DNA of 64,000 bases from CAXBGS01 sp963975425. GTDB lineage: Bacteria; Planctomycetota; Planctomycetia; Pirellulales; Pirellulaceae. Where the stretch lies: the NCBI GenBank assembly GCA_963975425.1, contig CAXBGS010000004.1, positions 186,001-250,000 on the forward strand, given 5' to 3'. The notes below the pieces were generated by a model. The model was given only the letters and a program-made list of their open reading frames with translations. It searched no databases and had not been told where the DNA came from. Position numbers and translations under genes: made by a program. Below, piece after piece: positions 9,613-17,359 of this stretch; within the stretch, counting starts at the first letter, position 1, and each line of letters begins with the position of its first letter.

Positions 9613-10698
9613 GTGTCAGCTGCTCCACAATATCATGCTGCCCAAAATCGTTCGGACGAGTCGGTCGAAGTCACCGGCGGCGCGATTCCCGCGACAACAC
9701 TGGAACGGCTGCGCGCGATCCGGCAAACCGTGGTGGCCGAGGCGCGTGCGCTCGAACGCTGCGCGACAAATCTTAATACTGATGCGGTACGTGCGGCCGA
9801 GATGACCGCGGCTTGCAACGGATGCGTGGTCGTCACCGGCGTTGGCAAAGCCGGACTGGTCGGTCAGAAACTGGTCGCGACGTTGGCCAGCACGGGTACA
9901 CCTTCACACTTTCTGCATCCTGCCGAAGCGGTTCATGGTGATCTGGGACGTGTTCGCGAAAACGACTTGGTGTGGGCCATTTCCAATTCCGGGCGCAGTG
10001 AAGAAGTCGTACGTATCGCTCCGCACTTGCGTGCTCATTCACAAGGCTTGATCGCGATCACGGCGACTGACGACAACCCATTGGCCGCCAGTGCGGATTG
10101 CGTGATCGCAATCGGTTCTCACCCCGAAGCGTGTCCGAACGGATTAGCGCCAACCAGCAGCACCGCGGTGATGATGGCGGTGGGCGATGCGGTCGCGATG
10201 CTTGCCAGCCGGTTACGCGAGTTCACATCACAAGACTTCGCCCGATTCCACCCCGGCGGCGCGCTCGGACGCAAACTTGCCAATGCCCAACAGATGATGC
10301 GTCCGCTGGTGGCCTGTCGGATTGCATCCCAAAACGTCACGATCCGGCAAGCCATGGTGACGGCATCGAAAAACGGTCGACGCAGCGGCGCGATCATGCT
10401 GGTCGACGATGATCAAAAACTTTCGGGAATTTTCACCGACAGCGATTTGGCGCGTTTATTAGAAACCCGGTGTGATGCAGCGCTGGACGAATCGATTCGC
10501 CAGCGGATGACCGACAACCCCATGACGGCCGAGCCGGACTGGCCGGTATCCGAGGTCATCGCGGTCATGTCACGGCGCCGGATCAGCGAATTGCCGGTGA
10601 TCGATCCCGACCGACGACCACTGGGAATGCTGGACATCACCGACTTGGTCGCACAACAAGACGATTCCTGTATCACGATTCCGCTTTCCGCTGGATAA
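9613..10698 (+). CDS. kdsD: Arabinose-5-phosphate isomerase (KdsD/KpsF) with two CBS domains
   Basis: 361 residues. The SIS domain comes first (VVVTGVGKAGLVGQK, then STGTPSHFLHPAEAVHGDLG and ISNSGRSEEV), followed by LAPTSSTAVMMAVGDA and FHPGGALGRKL, all typical of KdsD/GutQ. Two CBS domains follow (about residues 235-290 and 300-350). The enzyme interconverts ribulose 5-phosphate and arabinose 5-phosphate, the first committed step to Kdo. I chose GTG at 9613 because AAGGAAGG precedes it by seven bases and homology starts after it; the upstream open frame to 9460 is low in family signal. kdsC follows, so the pair makes a Kdo-synthesis operon. Confidence 0.95.
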   Translation: MSAAPQYHAAQNRSDESVEVTGGAIPATTLERLRAIRQTVVAEARALERCATNLNTDAVRAAEMTAACNGCVVVTGVGKAGLVGQKLVATLASTGTPSHFLHPAEAVHGDLGRVRENDLVWAISNSGRSEEVVRIAPHLRAHSQGLIAITATDDNPLAASADCVIAIGSHPEACPNGLAPTSSTAVMMAVGDAVAMLASRLREFTSQDFARFHPGGALGRKLANAQQMMRPLVACRIASQNVTIRQAMVTASKNGRRSGAIMLVDDDQKLSGIFTDSDLARLLETRCDAALDESIRQRMTDNPMTAEPDWPVSEVIAVMSRRRISELPVIDPDRRPLGMLDITDLVAQQDDSCITIPLSAG

Positions 10699-10773
10699 AC
10701 ACGATCGCCGCCGCAGCGGCGATTGGCTTGTTCCGGCGAACACTTTGCATCTTCATCTCGATCATTCATTCTT

Positions 10774-11298
10774 ATGCCCGCAATCCTGCGTTCTGACGCT
10801 GACTTGGCTGCCGACATCAAATGCGTCCTTTCGGATGTCGACGGTGTGATGACGGATGGGCGGATTGTGTATGACAATGCAGGCGTGGAAACAAAGCACT
10901 TTCATGTTCGGGACGGTCTGGGCATCAAACTTTGGATGCAGAGCGGATTTACATTCGGCATCATCACGGCCCGCAGCAGTCACATCGTCAGCCGCCGGGC
11001 GGAAGAACTGGGTATTCAGTACGTCTATCAGTCGGCGAAGAACAAACTGGATACCGCGTCCGAAATTTGCGAACAAGCCGGCTGCCAGATGAAACAGGTT
11101 TGCTATATCGGCGATGATCTACCTGATATTCCTTTGATGAAGGCGGCCGGATTATCTGCTGCGCCTGCGGACGCATCCGCCGACGCGCGAGCCGCCGCAA
11201 ACTGGGTGCTGCATCATCGCGGCGGCGATGGCGCACTGCGTGAACTGATCGAACGTTTGCTACGTGCGAAACATCGATGGGAGGAACACTTGCGATAA
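10774..11298 (+). CDS. kdsC: 3-deoxy-D-manno-octulosonate 8-phosphate phosphatase (KdsC)
   Basis: 174 residues, the usual KdsC length. It is a small HAD phosphatase with no cap domain: nucleophile D21 and acid D23 in SDVDGVMTDG, then HVRDGLGIKLW, ITARSS, and the loop CYIGDDLPDIPLM. It dephosphorylates Kdo-8-phosphate in the cytoplasm, giving free Kdo for lipid A. The start at ATG 10774 removes 17 residues from the longest frame and fits the family N-terminus. It lies about 75 bases after kdsD and about 50 before the large LptC-like gene. Confidence 0.95.
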   Translation: MPAILRSDADLAADIKCVLSDVDGVMTDGRIVYDNAGVETKHFHVRDGLGIKLWMQSGFTFGIITARSSHIVSRRAEELGIQYVYQSAKNKLDTASEICEQAGCQMKQVCYIGDDLPDIPLMKAAGLSAAPADASADARAAANWVLHHRGGDGALRELIERLLRAKHRWEEHLR

Positions 11299-11346
11299 AG
11301 GATCCGCGGCCCGCCGCATGATTCGTTTTCGCCGTTCATTGTGCCC

Positions 11347-14300
11347 ATGAACCGACCGTTCAAAAAACTAACTCACTATTTTTCCGCACTCGCTGTCTTA
11401 TTGGTTGCGTCGACTGTCTATCAATGGACGTTGACGCCGCTGTTGGAACCGCCAGCCTTTGACGCTGTTCCGGTAAAAACGGAAAACGTGATGGTCCCAG
11501 CGGATTCGCTTGCGGAAAGCTTTCCCGAAGGTGCCTGGCAACGAGGCGTTTGCAAACGACTGCAAACAACCAACGGAAACTTCATGTTGCTGTTCAAGAA
11601 TTGGGAACAGACCAGCGACGATCGGTGGCGACTGTGGCCCATCACGGTCGTCATCGGCCGCAGCGCCGACGGACAGCCCTTGCAGGAACCCGTCATCCTA
11701 GAAGCCGAATCGGGCGCCGAAATTCGCTTTACCGAATCGCTGGATATGCTTAGCGGCAATGCGCCGCCGATCCATGATGGCCGATTGAGAGGCATCGTTG
11801 AAATCAAACGTCAAAGCCAGGACGCAAAACGGCATTTGATGATCCGCACGGCGAATGTTGGCATCGACAATCGCAAGGTCTGGACGACCGAGGCGATTCA
11901 GATGATGTTCGGCGACGCTCGTGTGATCGGTCGCGACTTGACCTTGCATTTGGCAAACGCCACCGGAACGATCCCGGCCAGCCAACACGCCGCCGCGGTG
12001 TTGGACCGAATGGAATTGATTTATCTGGATGAGATGGTGGTGCCGCTGCATGACGGCCCGCTGTGGTCGTCGTCGCAGGAACCGGAAGTGCGAGCGAATC
12101 CGCGCTCGAACACATCGGCCGGGATGCCCGCACCGGCAACACTTTCTCTCAGCTGTGGTGGCCGCGTCGAATACGATTTCGCGCTCGACAAACTGTCCAT
12201 GCGCAGCGCCGTTTCGTTGGTCCACCAAATCAGCGGCGGTGCGGAAGACCGATTCGATTGCGATGCACTGGAATTGTCGCTTCGAGACCCGACCAACGCA
12301 GACGTGTCGCGCGATACGCCGCTGGATTGGCTGAACCAAGTGACCGCCTATGGTTCACCCGCAACGATTCGTGCGCCCAGTTTTGATCTGATGGTCGCAG
12401 CGGAGCATGTCGATTTCAAATCGGCTGACGGATTGTTGATCGCCGATGGCCGAACGGGCGTTGAAATTCGTCGATCAGGAATCTTGGCCCGGCTGACTCA
12501 GTTGGCCTACTTTTTCGATCCCGAACACCCGCAAGCGATTGGCAACCTGGATTTCTACGGCGCCGGACTGGTACGCGTGGACGACGACAAAGTCCCACTT
12601 CGCGAAGCGAGTTGGTCCGAACAACTTTCGATCAAGCCACAGCGATTGATGACCACCGATGACTTGGCCGCGGGAGCCGATGGCGAAATCGGACTTTGGA
12701 TCGATGGAGACGTCCGAGCGTCGTTCACCGATGGCGGAAGTTTCCAGGCTTCATCGATCGAAGGCGCGTTGCAACTGAAACCTTCCACCGACGGCAGCAA
12801 CGGAAAACAAACGCTATCGCCGAAATGGTTAAAGGCCAGCAACAACGTTCACTTGGACACGCGTGCCATCGCCGCCAGCACACACTTATTGCAGCTGATC
12901 TTTGTCGATCCGCCGCCGGCCGGCCGGCACGTCAGCAAGCCGGACAAAGACAAAGAATCCAGCGGCAGTTCGATGCGGCAATGGATCGCCCAACCGGACG
13001 CCGGCGGTGAAATGACAGACCCGGTCGCTCGCCCGCGCCCCAACATTCGCGGTGACTCGATTTCTGCGGAATTGGAATCAGGCAAACAGGGCGTTCACGC
13101 GAGAGACTTGACGGTCGTCGGATCAGTCGAACTCACGCACTCAATCACGACCGGCGGTCAGACTTTACCGGCGAAACTGACAGGCCAGCAATTGCGGTGG
13201 CGTGATGGCGGCGGTGACGACGTACTGCAACTTGGCAGCGGTGTCGAATCGCCTGCCCGATTTGAACTGGGCGATGGTTACTTTGTCGGACCACTGATTC
13301 AGATCTGGCCGGCAGAAAACTTGATCGAAATCAATCATGCGGGCGAATTTCGCATGCCCACCGCAGTGTTACCCAGCGGTCTAAGCGGCGCGAGCGACAC
13401 CGGCGGGTCGGACGCAAAGAAAAAAATCACTTGGACCAAAGCGCCTCATTGTCGCTGGAACGAAGCGATGCGGTTTGACGGGCGAACGGCAACGCTTTCC
13501 GGCGGTGTGACAATCGAAGCCGCGTTGATGCAAGGTCGCGAGCCTTGGGAATTGAATCTGTCTGGCGACCAACTGCACGTCACACTCAGTGACGAAGTGC
13601 AAATCGAAAACGTCCAAACCATTCGCAACGCGGCGGTGCAACAAATCGCAATTGTTCAATCCGAAGACCGTCCGGTGATGGTTCAGGCCGACCACCGTGC
13701 CGCCGACGGTGTGCTGGAAGCACGGCATATCCTGCAAGCACCAAAGCTGACGATGATGCCAGAGAGTGGCAAGTTGGTCGGCAGCGGACCCGGATGGTAT
13801 CGAACCTGGATGCGTTCACCGCCCAAGGGGCCGCTGGCATCAGGTTCGACGGCCGAGATTGATGCGAGTCGCGAATTGACGGGCTTGCATCTGCAGTATC
13901 ACGAACTCTTCGAAGGTGACCTGACGGCCGAGAATTTGACTTTCTATCGAGGCGTCCGCGTCGGTGTCCGTAATCTGCATTCGTGGGACGAAACATTCGA
14001 TGTCGCGCAGATGAATGACTTATCGTTCGGCGACTCGACCCTGGACTGCGACCAGTTGCGGGTCGGTGTCGCGCCGGCCTATGTGAATGCACCGCGGATC
14101 GCAGGCATGCAGGTTCCATGGGAAATGGAAGCCAACGGCGGCATCGTCTTTCGGACGCGAAGCGACAAGGGACTGCTAGAGGGTACGGCCGCCCGAACCG
14201 TTTACTCGTCGATGAAAGACCTGTTTTCGATCGACGGTGCGCCACACTCGGGGTCGAACATTCGGCTGACCCGACCCGACGGACAACCCGGACCGGACGT

Positions 14301-14403
14301 GGTGATTAGCGAAATGACAATCAACCCAAGAACGATGGAGATCCATCACCTGCGGCTTCAGTCGGGAACCCTCGGTGCTCTGCCGACGACGACCAAGCGT
14401 TAA
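11347..14403 (+). CDS. Very large LptC/OstA-like single-pass membrane protein in the kds operon
   Basis: 1018 residues from ATG 11347. One N-terminal membrane helix (about residues 8-28) is followed by a long, beta-rich region without further membrane segments. Several stretches look like LptA/OstA jellyroll rungs (for example RFDGRTATLSGGVTIEA and LSGDQLHVTLSDE near residues 710-750). LptC and LptA carry LPS across the periplasm; normal LptC has about 190 residues and LptA about 180. The place right after kdsD-kdsC is where LptC/LptA genes sit in many Gram-negatives. I infer an LPS-transport bridge protein; it could instead be an unrelated AsmA-like beta protein. No lptB-like ATPase gene is in the window. 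Confidence 0.6.
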   Translation: MNRPFKKLTHYFSALAVLLVASTVYQWTLTPLLEPPAFDAVPVKTENVMVPADSLAESFPEGAWQRGVCKRLQTTNGNFMLLFKNWEQTSDDRWRLWPITVVIGRSADGQPLQEPVILEAESGAEIRFTESLDMLSGNAPPIHDGRLRGIVEIKRQSQDAKRHLMIRTANVGIDNRKVWTTEAIQMMFGDARVIGRDLTLHLANATGTIPASQHAAAVLDRMELIYLDEMVVPLHDGPLWSSSQEPEVRANPRSNTSAGMPAPATLSLSCGGRVEYDFALDKLSMRSAVSLVHQISGGAEDRFDCDALELSLRDPTNADVSRDTPLDWLNQVTAYGSPATIRAPSFDLMVAAEHVDFKSADGLLIADGRTGVEIRRSGILARLTQLAYFFDPEHPQAIGNLDFYGAGLVRVDDDKVPLREASWSEQLSIKPQRLMTTDDLAAGADGEIGLWIDGDVRASFTDGGSFQASSIEGALQLKPSTDGSNGKQTLSPKWLKASNNVHLDTRAIAASTHLLQLIFVDPPPAGRHVSKPDKDKESSGSSMRQWIAQPDAGGEMTDPVARPRPNIRGDSISAELESGKQGVHARDLTVVGSVELTHSITTGGQTLPAKLTGQQLRWRDGGGDDVLQLGSGVESPARFELGDGYFVGPLIQIWPAENLIEINHAGEFRMPTAVLPSGLSGASDTGGSDAKKKITWTKAPHCRWNEAMRFDGRTATLSGGVTIEAALMQGREPWELNLSGDQLHVTLSDEVQIENVQTIRNAAVQQIAIVQSEDRPVMVQADHRAADGVLEARHILQAPKLTMMPESGKLVGSGPGWYRTWMRSPPKGPLASGSTAEIDASRELTGLHLQYHELFEGDLTAENLTFYRGVRVGVRNLHSWDETFDVAQMNDLSFGDSTLDCDQLRVGVAPAYVNAPRIAGMQVPWEMEANGGIVFRTRSDKGLLEGTAARTVYSSMKDLFSIDGAPHSGSNIRLTRPDGQPGPDVVISEMTINPRTMEIHHLRLQSGTLGALPTTTKR

Positions 14404-14434
14404 AGGAGACGCAGGCGTTTGTATCTCGCGTGAC

Positions 14435-14479
14435 AGTGATTCCGACCGCAGTGATTCCGACCGCAGTGGTTTCGGTCGC
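14435..14479. repeat. 15-bp tandem repeat, 3 copies
   Basis: The unit agtgattccgaccgc occurs twice exactly and a third time with three changes (agtggtttcggtcgc). It lies between the LptC-like gene and rpmA. Confidence 0.85.
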
Positions 14480-14597
14480 AAGACGCATTCTGACCGCGAT
14501 GACTTGACGTTGGCAAATTGGCTTGAGTATCAATCGAGGGATCAAATCCGACGCACTTGGCGAAAATTCGCCGCATTCTGCGAAAAAAGCCGGGTCG

Positions 14598-14633
14598 GTA
14601 TGCCTTGATCCATCCGTACGCCTTGATCAAACA
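14598..14633. repeat. 18-bp imperfect tandem repeat, 2 copies
   Basis: Both copies carry the core gccttgatc preceded by gta plus one variable base. The second copy holds the candidate -35 element of rpmA, so the duplication may have shaped the promoter region. Confidence 0.65.
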
Positions 14634-14651
14634 GGGGTCGATCGCTACATT
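14623..14651 (+). promoter_or_regulatory. Candidate sigma70-type promoter of rpmA
   Basis: TTGATC at 14623-14628 and TACATT at 14646-14651 are separated by 17 bases; each matches the consensus in four of six positions. The predicted leader before the rpmA ATG is about 30 bases. Support is by pattern only. Confidence 0.35.
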
Positions 14652-14686
14652 CCGGGGCTCAAACAACTCATTTTCAGGTAAATCTG

Positions 14687-14941
14687 ATGGCACATAAGAA
14701 AGGACAGGGGTCCAGCCGCAACGGTCGTGACTCCAACGCCCAGCGTCGTGGCGTGAAAAAGTTCGGTGGCGAAGTCGTTCAACCCGGCAGTATTCTGGTT
14801 CGCCAGGTCGGCACCAAGTTCCACGCCGGCAAAGGTGTTGGGCAAGGCAACGACTACACTCTGTTTGCACTGATCGAAGGAAACGTGATGTTCGATCGCA
14901 AGGGTCGCCGCGTTAACGTCGTCCCAACGGCCGCCGTCTAG
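14687..14941 (+). CDS. rpmA: 50S ribosomal protein L27
   Basis: 84 residues, the normal size. It begins MAHKKGQGSSRNGRDS, the strongly conserved L27 start whose N-terminal tail reaches the peptidyl-transferase centre. It has no N-terminal extension of the kind that is cleaved off in Firmicutes. Further family patterns are RRGVKKFGGE, GTKFHAGKGVG and DYTLFALIEG. In most bacteria rplU (L21) is directly upstream; here the upstream gene is the LptC-like one and no L21 is visible, so rpmA stands alone with its own likely promoter. Confidence 0.98.
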   Translation: MAHKKGQGSSRNGRDSNAQRRGVKKFGGEVVQPGSILVRQVGTKFHAGKGVGQGNDYTLFALIEGNVMFDRKGRRVNVVPTAAV

Positions 14942-14988
14942 GTCGCACCGCACGCGGCGAGTCGTAACGCACGGCCTTTAGCCGCGAC

Positions 14989-16437
14989 TCATGGTTCGCC
15001 ATCAAGCTGCTGCAACGAATCAACAAGCGTCGAGCGAATTTTTTGCTCGGCGTTTTTTTCTAGAAAGCTGGATCGGGCAGGCCAAGTCTCATAGCCTCCC
15101 AATTGATGCTGCTCGAGTGTCGGCAAGTATCCGCCATATCCGTTTGCCAATTCGATGCTGAACGTGTGACGAAACGGACTTGCGGATTTGATTCCGAGTC
15201 CTGTCTCGGCGAACACTTCACACGGCGCCGCCGCGATACCGATGTCGCCGATGCGGATCGCCTGCAGCACGATTGTCTTTTCCGACGGATACTTGGACAA
15301 ATGCTGTGCCTCCTGCGCATAGATCAGTGACCATCGATGGGTGTGTTCCGCCTTGGGTTGGCCGATCGTCTTGGTGGCCCAAGCAAGTCGTTCTTCACTT
15401 GGGCGACGAACACCCAAGGTCAGCTGCTGCTGTAACATTCCGATTGAAACGTCACTGCGATATTCAATTTCGTCAAGCAACTGACGCGTCTCGCTGGCGA
15501 GCATGCGGCCGTAATGCTGCATGCCTTCAAATGGCTTGAACTTCTTACCATCAGATCGTTGAAACGCGCCGGTGTTTCCACTGGTTCCGTTGGACATGAT
15601 GCCGACGACCGGAGGATGGGCCGAGTCATGCTTCAGCAGCGATTCGATTTCACGTGAGAAGAATCCAAAGTAGTCGGCGCTGACCGCTCCCCTTTGGTAA
15701 CCGCCGCAATAGTGAACGCTAAAGTTGCCCAGCACACAGAGTGGCGTTTGATCGCGGTGACGCACCGAGAGAATCGAAAACTGGGGATCGACGGGGCCGG
15801 CCGGACCAATCACCCCGCTGGATCGACCCGCGACGGACTTGATTTGTTCACCCAGTTCGCCAAAGGGATTGGCTTCCACGGTTCCCGGTTCGCAAATGAA
15901 TCGACGGCACGCGATCAAGCTTGGGCGATCAAACGACGCGTAGCCAATCTGTGCGGGCCGCAAGTTTTCGATTGCCGCCAAAATCGCACGGCTAATCCCA
16001 TCACTGACTTGGTCGTGATACCGATCGTCGATCGGTTCGCGACTGATATGAGCGGTGCGTGGTGCCGCGTGCGTGTGTGTCGACGCCATCAACATATGAT
16101 CGATCGGAAAACCAGTCGCTTGATGGACCGATGCTTTTGCCTTGTCAAAGACATCTCGCGATGTCATGCAGTTGTCAACAATCACCATCGCGATACGGGT
16201 TTTGCCATCGTCCAGCACCAGCGCCCTCGCGTGAAGACGATCATGGATCGATTCAACCACTCCGTTCTTGCTAATCGACCCGTCCAGCGAAACTCCCATC
16301 TCTGGCGTGATGTCGATCCGAGCTGCACCGGCCGAAAGATCGCCGGCGGTGATCGTCGCGGTTTCCGCATTGGAAATTAAACAGATCAGCGCGAAGACCG
16401 ATGCAATACGCAAACCGACAGACGTTTGATGATTCAT
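14989..16437 (-). CDS. Exported neutral/alkaline ceramidase-like hydrolase
   Basis: 482 residues from ATG 16437, which directly precedes a good signal peptide (residues 1-27, ending NAETA). A start at 16497 would place 20 extra residues before it. The mature protein opens with AGAARIDITPEMG, the start pattern of the neutral/alkaline ceramidase N-terminal domain, and contains ASTHTHAAP (zinc-binding histidines in the family) and GNFSVHYCGG. Family enzymes hydrolyse the amide bond of ceramide; in planctomycetes many copies exist and the true substrates are unknown. It diverges from the nitroreductase gene. The domain assignment is good, the substrate only inferred. Confidence 0.82.
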   Translation of the reverse strand: MNHQTSVGLRIASVFALICLISNAETATITAGDLSAGAARIDITPEMGVSLDGSISKNGVVESIHDRLHARALVLDDGKTRIAMVIVDNCMTSRDVFDKAKASVHQATGFPIDHMLMASTHTHAAPRTAHISREPIDDRYHDQVSDGISRAILAAIENLRPAQIGYASFDRPSLIACRRFICEPGTVEANPFGELGEQIKSVAGRSSGVIGPAGPVDPQFSILSVRHRDQTPLCVLGNFSVHYCGGYQRGAVSADYFGFFSREIESLLKHDSAHPPVVGIMSNGTSGNTGAFQRSDGKKFKPFEGMQHYGRMLASETRQLLDEIEYRSDVSIGMLQQQLTLGVRRPSEERLAWATKTIGQPKAEHTHRWSLIYAQEAQHLSKYPSEKTIVLQAIRIGDIGIAAAPCEVFAETGLGIKSASPFRHTFSIELANGYGGYLPTLEQHQLGGYETWPARSSFLEKNAEQKIRSTLVDSLQQLDGEP

Positions 16438-16698
16438 GAATGTCACCGATGGGTATAAGGACGATCGTGGCGTTGGGTAGGAACAACGAATTGCCACTTG
16501 GAAGGGTTCGACCTGGAAGGGATGCTTAGTTTAGCATACGAGAGCACACGTCATATCTGAACGACCTGTTCGGATCGCCAAATCCCCTCTGACGTCGGCA
16601 CCGATTTGACAACGGTCGGTCTTTGCGAAGATCGGCCTTTCGGTTTTGCCGCTCGGCCGTCGAATTTCTCGTCTCTCATCATTCCAGGAACATCATCT

Positions 16699-17280
16699 GT
16701 GGATTCGCAAGTCATCACGAACGTGATTCGATCTCGCCGGACGGTCAAACCCAAAGCCTTTAGCGACCGCGACGTGGATGAGTCGGTGGTGCGAGAAATT
16801 CTTGAGAACGCCAATTGGGCGCCCACACATGGGATGACCGAACCTTGGCGATTCACCATCTTTGTCGGTGACGCAAGAAAACGGCTCGCAGAATTCATGG
16901 CGGATACTTACCGAGCCATCACCACGGCGGAAACGTTCAAGGCCAACAAGCATGCGGGAATCAAAGAGAGCGTATTGCGTGCGCCCATCGTGATGGTCAT
17001 TGGCATGAAACGCCAAGCCAGCCGAAAGATATCCGAACTGGACGAGATTCAAGCGGTCGCCTGTGCGGTTCAAAACATACACTTGACCGCCGCGGCGCAC
17101 GGGCTTGGCGGGTTCTGGTCGACGAACGTCGCCGCCTGCAGCGATCAACTGCGGGACTTCGTCGGCCTGTCCACCGATGACCGTGTGCTAGGAATTTTCT
17201 ATCTCGGCTATCCCGAGAGCGACTGGCCCTCGAGTCAACGGAGCCCGATCGAAGAAAAGACGACCTGGGTTCGCGACTAG
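16699..17280 (+). CDS. Nitroreductase-family FMN oxidoreductase
   Basis: 193 residues from GTG 16699, preceded at about eight bases by AGGAA; the open frame extends to 16606 but those 31 residues look unlike the family. Family patterns are IRSRRTVKPKAF at the N-terminus (FMN phosphate contact), ENANWAPTHGMTEPWRF, and GLGGFWSTNVAA near the C-terminus. The length matches the single-domain YdjA-like group. Such enzymes reduce nitro or quinone-like substrates with NAD(P)H. Neighbours give no clue to the physiological substrate. Confidence 0.88.
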   Translation: MDSQVITNVIRSRRTVKPKAFSDRDVDESVVREILENANWAPTHGMTEPWRFTIFVGDARKRLAEFMADTYRAITTAETFKANKHAGIKESVLRAPIVMVIGMKRQASRKISELDEIQAVACAVQNIHLTAAAHGLGGFWSTNVAACSDQLRDFVGLSTDDRVLGIFYLGYPESDWPSSQRSPIEEKTTWVRD

Positions 17281-17289
17281 ACCGAAATC

Positions 17290-17321
17290 GATCGAGGCCA
17301 TGCGCATGCATGGCCTCGATC
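17290..17321. terminator. Strong hairpin between convergent genes, probable bidirectional terminator
   Basis: A perfect 14-base inverted repeat (arms 17290-17303 and 17308-17321, gatcgaggccatgc and its complement) closes a GCAT loop. It begins nine bases after the nitroreductase stop and ends 39 bases before the end of the convergent TolC-like gene. Neither side has a long T-run, so termination strength is uncertain. Confidence 0.55.
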
Positions 17322-17359
17322 TTAAGTTCAGCAAGTTCACGACGAAATCAACAAGTTCA

